Of a DNA stretch of 64,000 bases, positions 1 through 13,600 are shown in pieces. The notes beneath the pieces are model-generated. The model did no database searches. It worked only from the letters and a program-made list of their open reading frames with translations, and was not told the DNA's origin. The position numbers were made by a program, and so were the translations under genes. Numbering within the stretch: the stretch's first letter is position 1; each line of letters begins with the position of its first letter. This stretch comes from Straminergon stramineum (taxonomy: Eukaryota > Streptophyta > Bryopsida > Hypnales > Calliergonaceae): NCBI GenBank assembly GCA_963920665.1, contig OY987265.1:36709001-36773000 (forward strand), given 5' to 3'.

Positions 1-78
1 ATTGCGTTTGTCTTGAACACTCTGCGCAAATCCTGTTGCGAGCATGACTCCCCACGAGGTGATTCCCGTTCTTCTTAG
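1..78 (+). CDS. Possible C-terminal end of a gene truncated by the window edge
   Basis: Frame 1 is open from the first base for 25 codons and stops with TAG at 76-78. The stretch is richer in GC than what follows and is trailed by about 400 bp of mixed composition that could be a 3' UTR. No domain or family is recognisable in 25 residues. It could equally be random open sequence, so this is only a flag for whoever has the neighbouring window. Confidence 0.2.
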   Translation: MAFVLNTLRKSCCEHDSPRGDSRSS

Positions 79-591
79 AGGAGACAATGGCTTATGGCTC
101 ACTGCAAGAGCCAGACATTTTTCTGTGACCGGTAAGCCGGACAATCGGAGCTCATGACAGTCGTTTGTCGAACTTTTCGCCAAGCAAGTTTCAGATGCTA
201 GGTGGTGGGATCACAGGTTTAAGGTGCTCAAGAATATGTCTGAGTCTCATGTTAGATGGGTTGGAAGCACAAAATTTTGAAGTAGGGTTGTAGGCTTCAG
301 ATTTAAGGCTTGAGAGCTGAAGAATGTGGAGGTTATTCTAGGACTTCGAATTTTGGTTTCCCCGGGGAAAGGGAATTCAGGTTTTAGAATTAACTAAGCA
401 GATGCGAGTAGAAACATTCTGGTATTGTGAGATACTGACGATCTATGAAATACGAAACCTGAAGAAATGTCTTAGAAACGTCGTAGAATTTGTGATGCAG
501 GGTATTAGGGTTTAGGATTCAGGGTTTAGTATCTGAAAAATTTGAGTGTTATGCTAGGAAATTGAATTTTGGTTATTGATCGGAATGCAAG
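79..591. other. Non-coding stretch with degenerate telomere-like repeats
   Basis: No open frame of note. At about 505-530 there are two or three imperfect copies of the plant telomere-like motif TTTAGGG, including TTAGGGTTTAGG and CAGGGTTTAG. Such short interstitial copies are common in plant promoters and introns and do not indicate a telomere here. Confidence 0.35.
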
Positions 592-1535
592 TTAAGCCGT
601 AAAGGTATTTGACTATGTTTTCACCAAAAACGCTCCAAAACTGTCATCCCTAGTACAAGTACCAAATTTTAGAAAAAATACGTTTTTGGACAATTGTAGC
701 CATAGGATCTTGTAGTATGCTGGTTTGGGAAGATGTGGAAAAAATTTCAGAAATATCCACCGTACAGATTGCAAGATATTAGTATTTGAAGTGACAAAAA
801 GCCATTTTTTAGCCCTGCAAAAATCCGGGCAGATGCAAGGCCATATCATTATGAAAAAATGTCCAAAATGGTTGTAATTCTTGGGATTCATTCTTCAAGT
901 CGTGTTGACTACATGCTTGAAATTTTTTAGATCATTTGGAATTGTACAACATATAGGAAAAAAATAGTGAGTTGAAAGAAGTAGAGAATGATTCAAAATA
1001 CTAAATTGTTAATTATTTATTTATGGAATTGAAAGATGCCAATCCCAAAGGTGAAATTGTTTTAATAAACAATCTACACCTTATGCTTTTATTTTTTTCC
1101 AAAAATATAAAAAAATGAGTTAAATGAAGGTCTTCAAAGTTTATTTTACAGTAGAGATTCCATTACTACCCACAAACTACCCACAACGAAAACTCTTTAT
1201 AACTTTCATCTCATAAATCAAAATGGAATGATTCAAAGCTTTCCATATATATATAAATTAGAAAAATTAATTTCAAATTTTTATTTTAAAAAAAAGTGAT
1301 TTTTAAAGATTTTTTTTGCTACCCGGGTTGCTTGCTGAGCAATGAAAACTACATATCATAAAATAACTTTTTAACCATATATTCAAAAGTTATGAAAATT
1401 GTTGTGTCTTAAAGCTACTCCTTGGGCACATGTTGTATGAAAATTTCATAGAAAAAAAATAAAAATTCCATTCGTAGTGAGTTGCCCAAAATCGCTATGT
1501 TGCCAAAAAACATTGTTTGGTCCTTTAGGGGTTAA
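592..1535 (-). mobile_element. TTAA-bounded non-autonomous element, family D copy 1
   Basis: Read on the minus strand this is a diverged copy of 57667-58594. Shared blocks include the stretch around 630-660 (concerning CTCCAAAACTGTCAT) and 1430-1530 with AATGGAAT/AGTGAGTTGCCCAAAAT-like sequence. It is bounded by TTAA at 592-595 and at 1532-1535, the latter reading TTTAGGGGTTAA, the common end of the TTAA elements in this window. There is no meaningful ORF, so it must have been moved by an enzyme encoded elsewhere. Target duplication TTAA plus CCC ends is the piggyBac signature; assignment to that superfamily is inference. Confidence 0.6.
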
Positions 1536-4500
1536 TTTGTAGAGTGTTCTAAACAAACAAAAGTGGATGCATTCTGGTGCTTTGAAATTCTATCAATTTG
1601 TGCAATCAAGAAGAAATGTCTTACAAATGAAGAGCATTTGGAAATGGAATTATTTGAGCTTGGTATCAAATGCTGATAGTGTTGAGGTTTTGTGATGTAG
1701 AAGGACAACTCCCTTTTTCTCAAGACATGTTGACCATAGTATAGTAGGAGATGCTAACAATAGAGCATTGGCATTCCCGCTTGAATTAGGCTCTCTTTGA
1801 GGTAGGCTACCTCTTATTTACACTCAGAAGATGACTTGAACTTGATTGTCTTTGACGTGTTGATTGCAAAACGCCATTGCTATCTCTTTCTTACTAAATG
1901 GGTTTGTAAAGTGACCAATATTTGAGTGATATGAAGTTAGCCAACTACACCTCCTGATGAGATTGTAAACTTGAATAAAGAGTTGAATTGCCAAAGGTCC
2001 AGAGCCTTTTACAGATACAATTTGTTTGTCCATGATTCTCTAATATTGGAAGTACTTTGGTATATAAAGTTGTTCCTTTTAGAATTCCTCTACTTTGTTG
2101 GACACAAGATTTTCTTACTAGGGTTGAATCAGAATTTTTGTGGTGGTTCTTAGATGTTAGGATAAATTTTGGGACAAGCATTTTGATTGCGAGCTTCTAA
2201 GAGTTGTTTTTATTCATTTAGTTATTCCAAAGTTAGGAGTATGAGAGTACTAGGTGTGAAGATATGTTGTAGCTGTACTGTGATGCTTGCACACATCTTG
2301 AAAACATTACATTGTTAAAGGTCAAAGAGCCTTTTACGAAGACACAACATAATTGTCTATGATTCTACTTTAGTTTTGTGAAGCTTTAAAATTGATATGT
2401 TGTCTGGTGTTGTCATTTAGGAGTTCAAATTTTTATTTGTGGTATGTAGCAATGTCAGAAGTTCATGAAGTTGGAGATTAGATCAATCTGTTAAATAAAA
2501 GGATATTTGTGTTTCTCTCTTTGTGAAAAGATATGCTTTTGCCTTCTCTTGCCCTTCTATTCTAAGTTGTTTCTGAAGATTGCTCATGAAGAATCAAATG
2601 ACTAAGGGTATTACTTCAATAGTGTGTCCTGATAGCTATGCTTGCGAGGGCATTTACACAAAATGAATGCATGAATCCAGTTGTTTTTAGAAAGAAGTTG
2701 GCTTCTTGAATTTATTACCATGGTTGTTCGGCCAAACAACTCAACAACACGACGAACACGACGTCCAACACGTCTAGTAGACCCCCTTATCTGTCTAATA
2801 AAGTCAACTTTAAGGTTGACTTTGAAATAAAACACTTTCTATTTCCAATCTTGACATATTTGAGTTTCATTTTATTGAAGTGTCTCAATTTAATAATCAC
2901 TTATTCCATTCTTAATTATGGATCATAAATAAAATGAGATTTCAAATTATCTCTGCTGTTAGGATAAGGCTTTATTTGTCAAAATTGTCATGTATACATG
3001 ACACTCGTCTTGTACGACACACGACATTAGACGAACAACTCGACACCCAACCCCAAAATGTGTTCGACAGAACAACCTTGTTTATTACTTACAAGCACCC
3101 TCATCACTTGCATATATAGGATACCGTTGCAAGTCATGCCTCCGCTTGGAAAACCTTGAACATTGGGTGCAAAGCAAAATGCTAGGAAGGCTCTGCCGAG
3201 TCCAACAATACATTATAGAATGGGTAGATAAGAAAGCATTTCCTAATAAATTTGGAATTAACCCACAATGTCTGGACACAGTGTCTAGCAAACTCTTATT
3301 TGATGTTTACAACATACAATACATTAAAAATTACATTAATGAGGATAGTGGCATGAAAAATGTTGAAGTCAATTATTCTTGGCAAATTATCATCCTTCCA
3401 AGCCTATCAATTCAAAATTATATATAACTTTGATGATTATGATTGGATAGTTCTATAGTTTGAGCATGTGCAAATTCTTGTTCAAGAAATGAAGGATTCA
3501 ATTTTTACACCTATGTACAAAAGACACAAATTCCTCAATCCTTGCATCAAACTCTAGAAAACTAGAGGAAGAAGTTGAAGTGTATCAACTTTGTCCCAAA
3601 AGATCTAGATATTAGATTTAAATCACAAGTATTTTCTAAGTAGACTGCATCTTTTTATTTATAGTTGTTTTTGTTGTTTTAGAAATAAAGACCATTAAAT
3701 ATTAATAAAATTATTTCTATTTCGTAAACATCTCCTATTTCAATGCTAATGTTATCACTTCATTTACAAACTATACTATTATAATTCTAGGAATAATCCT
3801 AATCTACATGTTCCAAGATCATCACTTTGTTTAATGTAGATATATATAATTAGGATTTTCTTAATGAAAGAGGATACAATGTGTCTTATCTATCCTTAAA
3901 GGATTAAGGTGAAAATGATACTTGGATTTAAAAGATGTGTTGTAAAATGTTAGATGGATGATAAAGTTTTAGGACGTTTACAATGCAAAGCTATAAATGT
4001 TAATGTATACATCAGTTCTATGGTTTGATTTATCATAGTATTTATTATATATTTTTAATTATTTATACAATTTTTTTAATATTAAAAACAAACAAACATA
4101 TCGGCAATCTTTAAATTTTTTACCCTTTGTACTACATTTAGAATAATATATTCTACGAGATTTTGTCACTTCCATTATTTAATTATATTTATTTTCAAGA
4201 ACTCATTTAGAAGATCTCATTTTTGTACCAAGAATGAAATTTGACATAAACTATTTTAGTTATTTTCAAACTATTCACAACATCTCATTTTCAAGATCCA
4301 TGTGGTACAAATGTAATCAAATGCCACAAGAACCTTGAAAACAATTTCATAGATAAAAAGTCTTCTATTTTGATGTTTTTCTCATAAAGACCATTTACAT
4401 AAGAAAAAGGATTTTTCAATTCCAAGTACCTCATGTACTTTAATACTAATAATATCACTTCCTCAATCTTGGGAGACACTTGGGTTGAGTTAGAAAACCA

Positions 4501-4885
4501 TGTCAATTAAAACACAAGGGCGTTCTTATTCATAAAGGTAACATTTCTATCAAATTATAAAATTTCCATATAATGTAGGGTGATTTAAGCTCAAAAAATA
4601 ATGATTTGAGAATCTAATTAGGATATGCCTAGAATATTCTAAAATACACCTTATATATTCCAAGTATGTGATAGCCCCCATTTTTGTACCATCAAAGTAC
4701 ACAAGGTTACAATAAATAGATGTATATTAATGATCCCTTTGGGCTTTACAAACAATATTACTCAATTCCTAAGAATAATCCCCATCTACATGTTGCGAAA
4801 ACAAGTTCTTTGATGTAGAGGTATAATATTGTTTTCGAAGGAGATTCTTCAGGGCTTGCACGTCTTATTTGTTTTGTTTGTTTCT
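1536..4885. other. AT-rich intergenic DNA with small direct repeats
   Basis: No gene is supported. A short direct repeat is visible at about 1993-2045 and 2316-2372 (both contain AGAGCCTTTTAC and a following GATTCT block). A near-palindrome lies at 2802-2823 (GTCAACTTTAAGGTTGAC). The segment 2740-3070 is unusually rich in ACGAC/ACACG words. Otherwise I see only low-complexity AT sequence. Confidence 0.4.
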
Positions 4886-5095
4886 TACATTGAGATCTTT
4901 TACACCACACTCCCCATAGTTGCATTCTTAGTACCATTGGAAAGCCTTTGGCAAGGAAGGGTGCACGGGCTTTGTTTCGTGGTGTTGCAACCTATTATGT
5001 GAAAGTTATGGAACTTCAAAGTATTTTTGAATTAAAAAATTAGAAAATTACTTTAACTTTGATAATTCTTGTAGTAACAACACAAGGCACACTAG
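4886..5095 (+). repeat. Dispersed repeat R, copy 1
   Basis: About 200 bp with relatives at 8710-8895 (direct) and 16497-16740 (inverted). Shared signposts are the CCATTGGAAAGCC block, a GAATTAAAAAATTA block and, at the far end, AACACAAGGCACACTAGT (present here and in the 16.5 kb copy). The copies differ by many substitutions and indels. No coding potential; the superfamily is not identifiable from what I see. Confidence 0.6.
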
Positions 5096-5099
5096 TGAT

Positions 5100-6235
5100 T
5101 ATTAATAAAAAGTAGGATGAAACATATTAACTACATAGAGTGCTTTAAAAGATTCATCAACTACTTGGTTAAATGGTATGGGTCACTTGTATTGTCAATG
5201 CAATTATTTCACCCACTTTGCCATGAGACTTATTGAAGGACTTTCACTTCAATTGAAATTCATAAATGCAAGAGATGAATTGCCTTAGATTAATGTGCAA
5301 GGAAGGCTATTTTACAATAGTAAATGAGCCTTGCTAGCATCATTTAATAATTTTATATGCTCCACAAAAGATTGTTAAGAATTTTAATGTAGAGTATTGT
5401 AGAGTTGCCCCTATTCATGGAATGAACATTGTTCATGGAGCTAGGATAGTTACTATTACTATAAGTTGTTAAAACAATCCTTTCATTTACCTCAAAGGAT
5501 CTTGCATGAAATTCAAAATTAATTAGGTGCACCTATATCAAATTCAATTTGGGAATTCAATGACTATATTTTTCTTTCTTGCTCTAATTTGAATCAACAA
5601 AATTGAAGAAAAGAGAATATGAAACTCAAAACTCAAATCAAATGAATCCTTATTAAATTTCATGCTTATTTTGTAGTTTAGTCTTCTTCTTTTGGTCACA
5701 AGCCGTGGATTAGGATTAGAAGAGACTTCAATAGTAGTATCTAAAGAGGATTGATTGATGAATATATAATAATGAGATTGAATTTGCAAAGTTCCAACTC
5801 CTCTAAAGGTACCTAGAATACTCACAAGGTACAACTTCTAACTTGGATTCCTTCATGAAGGGCACCTCACATATCCAAAAGTTCTAACCGTGCTTGTACA
5901 TAACTTAGTCATCTTTATAAATTCTTGTTGACAGCATAATCGTCCGGGCTTGGGAAACTTGGGGATAGTGGCTCTATCCATCCTAACTCTTCTATGAGTT
6001 GATAGTTCAGCCTTGACTTGGCAATCAAGGATCGAATTGTCAGAGCCTACAAGAATTTGCCATATGTTTTGGTAACAATAGTAGCTAAGTTTACTTTTGA
6101 TCCCAAGTCATGTTCCCAATGGAAAAGGAGATCATGCACAATGTAAAAACTCGCCTCCGATTTCAAGTTCACAATCTTAATCTAAATGTAGAAACCTCAA
6201 TCGAACTTGAGGATTGGATTTGCCCCGTGGACTTT
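5100..6235 (+). repeat. Large repeat Q, copy A (direct)
   Basis: Aligns along its length with 9180-10230 in the same direction and with 6490-7200 in the opposite direction. Shared text includes GGACTTTCACTTCAATTGAA near 5238, the CACCTCAC..CTAACCGTGCTTG block near 5865-5900 and TTGACTTGGCAATCAAGGAT near 6014-6033. Copy A is the most decayed and lacks the terminal part found in B and C. It joins copy B head to head at about 6235. Confidence 0.7.
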
Positions 6236-7850
6236 TTGGCTCATAAAATATGTAGCTAAGCATTCCTTGTTCACGTGGCTCCCCATGTCTCATGTACTGT
6301 GAAAATTGTTTTTGTTAGTAAGAAGCTTTCCTGACCAAGACCAAGACTTGGACACCTTTTTCACAATAGTTTGAGGGACGAAGATGGTGTACTAGCATTG
6401 GTAGTGATTTAGCTACTTCTTGATTAAATTTTTTGGTCTTGAGATTTGGATTTTGAAGTAAATAGTCATGAATCATCTAACAATCTTGCACTTGAGCCAA
6501 GTAGTCTAGTCCTCCAGTTTGATCCATCGAGTACTTTGGGATTGGTGAGATCAATGTCAGTTTCGATGTCTAGAAAACTAGCACCAAGGTAAATTGCTTC
6601 CTACAAAGAGATGCAACTGAGTGAGGTTTCTATGTTCAGATTTAGATCATGGGCTTGAAATTGGAGGTGAGTTTACTTTGTACACGACCACCTTTTTCGT
6701 TAGAAACATGACTTAGGATCAAAAGTAGACTTATTATTGTCACCTAAAGAGACCCAGATAACTTTTGTAGGCTCTAGGATTTGATCCTTGATAGCCAAAT
6801 CAAGGTTGAGACTACCGACTCATGAAAGAGTCAAGCTAGGTTAAGCCACCATTCCCAAGTTTTCCAGACCTGCATGGGTATGCAGTCAATAAGAATTTAT
6901 TCTTTAGAATACTGAGTTACCTTCAAGCACGGTGAGAGCTTTCGGGTACGTGAGGTGCACTTCACAAAGGAATCTTAGGTAACAATTGTACCTTATAATG
7001 AGTTAGTGATACCTTGCAAATTCAATGCACAATGATGTCCTAAGATACTACTATGATTGAAGTCTCTCCCAACCCACCTTATGACCAAAAGAAGAAGATT
7101 GAGCAACTATCAAATGCCACCCAACTAGCAACGGTAGTTGAAGATCATATAAAACACTCTATATAGTTAATATCTTTCATCTTATTTGTTACCAACAATC
7201 ATCTCTATAAGTAGCAAAAATATTTTCATAGTGTACTCTTGCCAGGGACATAATTATGCGGTATTAGATCCACCCAAGGTTTTCAACGTCACGTCATGTC
7301 TAGATGGAAAGCTGACGGACAAAATGTTAGGATTCAACCCCACATGTCCAAATCCAATTTTTTTTTGTGGATTGTCGGTTTGTTGATCAGGATGGCATGT
7401 CCTTGACTTGGATGGTCCATTTGTTGACTTGGACAGCCTGCCATCAATAGGGGCAGACGGACTGTCTAAGTCGACAATAGGCTATCAAAAGAAAAAAAAT
7501 TTGCCATCAACTTTCGGACGCACTCTTGATGAGTTAGGATGTGTTTGGACTGACTTTGACGAGCATCCTGACGTAAAAAGCCAATGTCATATCTGGATGG
7601 AAAACTCTGGATCCACCTTGCAAACATGTGGGCACTAGAAATGCATGGGTGGGCAATTGAAATCTAGTTCAACAAGTTCAAGGTTCTCATCCCTAAGACC
7701 TATTCTTTTCACCATTCCCCTTTTATTTTTCAATCCAACTTTTGTGCTTTTTACTTCCCAATCCAATTTTTTGGCCTTTTACTTTTCAATTCAATTTTAT
7801 TTTTAATTCTATGTTTCTAATTCACGTGATGATAATTTGTATTGAATCTT
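6236..7850 (-). repeat. Large repeat Q, copy B (inverted relative to C)
   Basis: Reverse complement of 8890-10520 with moderate divergence. Matching landmarks: AAGCATTCCTTGTTCACGTG at about 6256-6275 against CACGTGAACAAGGAATGCTT at about 10487-10506; the ACTTGGACACCTTTTTC block at 6346 against its complement near 10400; ATCATGAATCATCTAACAAT-like text near 6465; and GTGGGCAATTGAAATCTAGT near 7650 against its complement near 9050. With copy C it forms a 1.6-kb-arm inverted repeat around a spacer of about 1 kb. Confidence 0.7.
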
Positions 7851-8889
7851 GTCTTTTGAGAAGGTTGTGACATAAACCTCCATTTAGGAAGAAGACAACT
7901 TGATGATGTTAGTTTGCATGCTATCATGCCTTATGGTCATTCCAAAATAAAATCAAGGAGAAAAAGCCATGCCTTGTATGCAATCCAATAGATTCCAAAT
8001 GCTTTTTAGGATAAGTATTGAAAGAGAAACCACATAAACAAGAAAATCACATGACTTTAGGATTAACTCTATTGTCAAGGGAAAGAAAATGGATTGAAGA
8101 TACTTGCCATTGTGATTGGACAAGATCAGAGGGCACGTTGATGATGCCAATTTATGGCAATTGTTGCCTTTGTCATATTCTGAGGAAAACTATCTACATC
8201 AACTTGAGTGTTCTATTAATCTCTTGTTTCTGTCATTCTATTGTAAGTTTCTGTTGTTGCTACTGTATATAGCGCCATCACGCATTACATTTCACTTGAT
8301 TTTCAAAAGTTCTTAGCTTGAAGTGTTGACAAAAATTGTGTAACAATGTTCATGCACAAGAAAATAAGAAAAATGTGAGTGTTTGTTGAAGATCTTCAAT
8401 TCAATCTGTCTGCACACTTAGCTTGGATGCTTTTGCTTCATTCAAGTCCTTGGCATTGCAAGACCAATTTCAGGCGTTTGGTAGCTTCTAGCAACTCATC
8501 CCCCCCTCTTTTATGTCTCGACTTGTATTATGAATTTTCTCCCGTAGACTTCCATAATTTTCCCTATCATTTTTATCAATGTCCAACATTTCTTGTGACA
8601 GTTCAAAGGGAATACTCCACAGGCTCTAAATTTGATACATAAGATTAGAAATTAAAGACATACATTAAGTTAGGTTGTATGTTTTGTTTGTTATAGTGAG
8701 ATTTTGTGAAACAGGTGTCCCCTGATTGCACTCTTGGAACCATTGGAAAGCCCTTTGTGATGAGGGGTGCTCTAAGTATGTTTTGTGGTGTCTTGACACA
8801 CAAAAATAAAGCTATTGAATTTCAAAGTTTCTATGAATTAAAAAATTACTTTAACTTTCATTTTGACTATGCTAATGGTAGAGAGCATA
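7851..8889. other. Spacer between inverted repeat arms
   Basis: Holds repeat R copy 2 at 8710-8895. The rest is AT-rich and without supported genes; the short frames at 8018-8642 show no recognisable domain. As the loop of the Q inverted pair it may simply be the DNA that lay between two insertions. Confidence 0.4.
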
Positions 8890-10520
8890 CTAGCTAGTTG
8901 GATTCAAAAGTAAAAGGCCAAAGAAGAGATCAAACACAAATTAACACCATTTAAACCTAAAACACAAAATTAGCATAAGAATTGGATCAAAAAGTAAAAT
9001 GGAATGTTGAAAAAAATAGGTCTTGGGGAATTGAACCTTAGACCTATTGAACTAGATTTCAATTGCCCACCCACACATTTTTAGAGCCCACACATTTGTG
9101 GGGTGGATCTAATATCACAGAATTATGTCTCCAAGCCTACCTGATTAATATATTTTTGATATTTATAGAGATGATTATTGGTAACAAATAAATAGGATGA
9201 AAGATATTAACTATATGGAGTGCTTTATACGATCTTCAACTATTGTTGGTTGGGTGGCCTTTGATAGTTATATTGCCAATGCAACTATTTCACCTACATT
9301 GCTATGAGACTTATTAAAGGACTTTCACTTCAATTGAAGTCATAAATACAAGAGATAAATTGTCTTAATTAGATTAATTTGCAAGGAAGTCTATCCTACA
9401 ACAGTAAAGAAGCCTTGCTAGCATTAGTCAAGAATTTTATAATTTCCACAAAAGATTGTTGTAGTTTTCAATGTAGAGTTTCCTTGAGTTGTCCTTACTC
9501 ACAGAATGAACGCTATTTATGGAGCTAGAATAGTTACTATGAGGTGTTAATATGGTTCTTTCATTTACCTCAAAGGACTTTACATAGTTGCATGAAATTT
9601 GAAATTAAATAAGTGCACCTTGGTCAAATTCAATGACTATTTTGCATTCTTACATTTAATTTGAATCAACAAAATTGAACAAGAAAGAATATGAAACCCA
9701 AAGCTCAAATAAAATGAACCCTTATCAATTTTTTTTGCTTATTTTGATCACAAGGTGGGTTGGGAAAGACTTCAATAATAGTATTTTAGGAGGGCATTGT
9801 ACATTGAATTTGCAAGGTGCAACTCCACTAAAGGTATCAACTCATGCAGTACAACTTCTACCTAAGATTCCTTTGTGAAGTGCACCTCACGTATCCGAAA
9901 GCTCTAACCGTGCTTTTGCGTAACTTGGTCACCTTTATAAATTCTTGTTGACTACGTACCCATGCAGGCCTGGGAAACTTGGGGAATGATGGTGTCTCTA
10001 CCCATCCTGACTCTTCCATGAGTCGGCAGTTCAGCCTTGACTTGGCAATCAAGGATCGAATCGCCAGAGCCTACAAGAATTGCGTCTCTTTTGGTCACTT
10101 TAGTAGCTAAGTTTACTTTTGATCCCAAGTCATGTTCCCGACGGAAAAGATGGTCGTGCACAAAGTAAAAACTCGCCTCCAATTTCAAGTTCATAATCTA
10201 AATCTGGGCGTAGAAACCTTGATCGAACTTGAGGAGTGGACTGCCCCGTAGACTGCTCGGCTCAAGTGCAAGATCGTTAGATGATTCATGATTGTTTACT
10301 TCGAACTCGCATGCAGATCTGAGGACCGGAATTTTTTTGTCAAGTAGCTGAATCACCACCCTTGCTAGTACACCATCTTCGTCCCTCAAACAACTTAGAA
10401 AAAGGTGTCCAAGTCTTGCTCTTGGTCAGGGAAGCTTCTTACTGTCAAGAACAAGTTTTGCAGTACGGGAGACGTACGTGGGGAGCCACGTGAACAAGGA
10501 ATGCTTAGTTACATGTTTTA
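8890..10520 (+). repeat. Large repeat Q, copy C
   Basis: The best preserved copy of Q. Its last 600 bp are distinctly GC-richer and on the minus strand (10389 to 9952) read as two adjoining open frames of 63 and 80 codons with protein-like composition, whose counterpart in copy B is broken by substitutions. I do not recognise a family. The copy ends near 10520, about 120 bp beyond the CENP-C stop codon at 10641. It may be a captured gene fragment or a remnant of a transposon coding region. Confidence 0.6.
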
Positions 10521-10640
10521 TCTACTGAAGTCGCATGCCTAAAATAGCGGTACGAAATGCAGTAGCAGGGAAATTTGTCCCTCCGTTTCCATGCCAGCAG
10601 TCGTGACTTAATGGCCAACTCCCTGTCAAACCAGCTGCTA

Positions 10641-13600
10641 TTACTGAGCTGCAAGACGCAGCAATTCACAGTGGCTGCCATCTACAAAGGAATCGACATG
10701 AAAATTGCTTGAGGTGTAATCTCCCCGCTTTGGCTTCGGCCTCGGCCAAACAGGATCTGGTGAGGTGGTCTTGATACCTATTAGTGTGCATAAAGCTGAA
10801 CATTCCAAATCGCTTGTGAGTTAATTACCAGAAAGCCAGCCGTGTTAATGTTCCTTATCTTTCTCTTTTCTCGAGGTTATTCATACAACACTGTTGAAGA
10901 CCAAGAATCACAAAATCAAGTCGAATCCAAATTGTCAACAGCTAGTTCCATACAACGTGGAAAAATCTATACAAGTGTGGTGACTCGATGTAAAGACAGT
11001 TACAAATTGTTTAATGAGTAAGTGATGATGAATACAATGAGGTTCAGCAAAACAGAAAGATGAAGCTCATCTCATACATGTCAGTTTCAAGTCTAATATA
11101 CAATTATCATATGTGCAGACTTACTGCTGTGAACACGGCCATATAACATCCTTTCGCCCCTCCACCAGTCGAGAGGCCTTGATTTGATGCGAGTGCTTAC
11201 TCTCCGGCCCTCCTTCCATTCTCTTCCACCATCTGGTATACAATGACCTCTAAAATTAATCATGGGATTGGATGATATGGCCATCAGAGTTAGAACGCGC
11301 AAATAAAAAATGCACTGAAATTCAACGTCTGCGGCATCGACTTTCCCTTAACAGTATCAGGCGACACAGCAGAATGTGAGAACATTCGCGTGTTTATAGC
11401 TTCGAAGCCAAAGCTAAGGTAAATTAGTGGCAGACTTCAGGAATTACGAAGATACCCACCAATCGGAGCACCCAGATTGGCCCACGTTCGTTTGCCTACT
11501 CGTCGAATCTTCAGACATTCAGATGGAGCCCCAGCCTTGGGACTCAGACAGCTGAAGCAATAACGATCTTTTCCCATCTCTCCCGTTCCCTGCACGATTC
11601 CAAGCAATGGGGACCACTTTGTAAGCGACAAAGAACCAGAGGCCCCAAACTCCCTAGGAGGTCGCTCATGGAAACCCGTAAGATCCGTCTCACGGTGTAA
11701 TTGATGTATTACCTCGAATGCTGGCAGAAGACCTTCCCGTGGATGGGAACTCGTAAGCAGCTTCTCTTTGTCGACGACACCTGTGTCGTCCAGCCAATTC
11801 AGCCTACTTCACTACTTTCAGGATCAAAGACGCCAGCTAGATGTAGTTGCTCTGTATACCGGACTAATACGTCAATGAGGTTGACCGATGTTCACTTTTG
11901 CAAAGACGAGAATAAGTTTTACCTTCGATGTCTGATACAGCCTGCGCGTTTGACGACTGGCCTTTGCAATCCCTGTCATTTAACTAGAAGTACTCATATT
12001 TAAGATTGTGTGGCATAATTCTAGTTCCAGGAGAATTGAAGACACGAAAGACGCCAATTTTACTGACCATATTTCCTAAGAAAATTGTTGATTTTGTCAA
12101 GAGGCACAGATTAGGGAGGTCTATCTGAATTTTACGAACCGCAAATCACGAGATTGGACGAAGATCAACACCAGACAGTACATACATAAACATCTGTGTA
12201 AATGAAGTCTGGCTGCGACTTCTTACTTCGCCGACAACCTCGCCATCAGGCAACGCTAGCTGTGCCTCTTGGTCAGGGACAGAAGTCATATTTGCATCAA
12301 AATCATGACCATCATGGTTGATAATAACGGCCTGGAAAAACTCCAATTAACCGTTATATACCTAGATATGTTAAATTCACTATCATGTACTGTGCTACAA
12401 TATCTCTAGATCAACTAACAGAATAATTTGTAATCCTCCTGGCTTGGGCAGATGTGCACACAGGAACGTCTAGTACGACAAACATGATCTTTAAGAACTA
12501 ATGGCTTTTGGCGTGTACAATGCCCTTGTGAAGATTTTGTCCTCTGTGAGAATGCCTTCTCCGGTTTCTTACCGGTTAGGCAGCTGACAAGTTGAAGAAG
12601 TGCCTCAAAAAACCAAACCCCAAAATCTCAAATAGGATTTTAACGTTCTAACAAATCTCCACACACACTGAGCTTACTGAAGTTAACATGCAATTTCGGA
12701 ACTACACTTACAGCTGAGTTGGTCCTGCCCTTGAATTCAACGGTCGATACTGAGACACCTCCTGAATCGCTATCCACAGCCCTCACCACAGCCTTCCGGT
12801 TAGATTCAGAGTCGCTTTCAAACGTCAAACGACGCTGATTCATACCTATGGTCCTCCATCTTCTGCTGTAGTGCAGGCGAGGAGGTGTTGGAGACGTGTC
12901 TCCGGGAGAGAAATTTCCTCCTTGCAGAGGAATATCAGCGACATCTTCCTGTTCTGGTGGATTCTTTGCTTTGGGTGGAGAACTCTGTGCATCTCTGAAT
13001 GTTGGCGAGAGATGTGGCACTGAGCCTTCTCGATGAGCAGCATTGTCGTCTGTACCGTCCTCTACAGTCGCCTTTGATTGATCCAGGTTCGGTTGTGTTG
13101 GAGAACACCCTGAGAACAACTTGAACACACGGCTCATGCAGCAGAGTCCTTTTTATTGACGCTAAGAACAGGAGATTTCACAGAAAGAACTAACCAAATC
13201 TCTTTCAGTCCGCAATGAAGAAATTGAGTAAGAGAGCAAGATACAATTACACGAGGCGACAATCGGGACACAACAGCTAGACTTTGTGAACTGGCACCGA
13301 ACGCTAACAGTGACAGTTTGATCTGCCCTGCATCTCTGACCAAAGAGCTGAATTCCAGTTATCGTACATCAGCAAATCCAGGAAATAGGTCCAACTTTTA
13401 TGCTGGACTGCCGACATCAGGGAATGGGAACCTACCAGCAAGGATCCTCCCCTTCATTTCCTATAGACAGAAGCCAATCACCTCCAGGATTTGCCAAAGA
13501 ATTACCTATCTTGTGGTTGCAGCTACTTTCGGCATATGCCATTTCAAATTCTGCACAAATGCTTGCACCCTTCCCACTCGTGTCTAGTGCACAGGCTTCA

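Noticed and set aside
505..530. Telomere or subtelomere
   Set aside because: Only two or three degenerate TTTAGGG-like copies, not an array.
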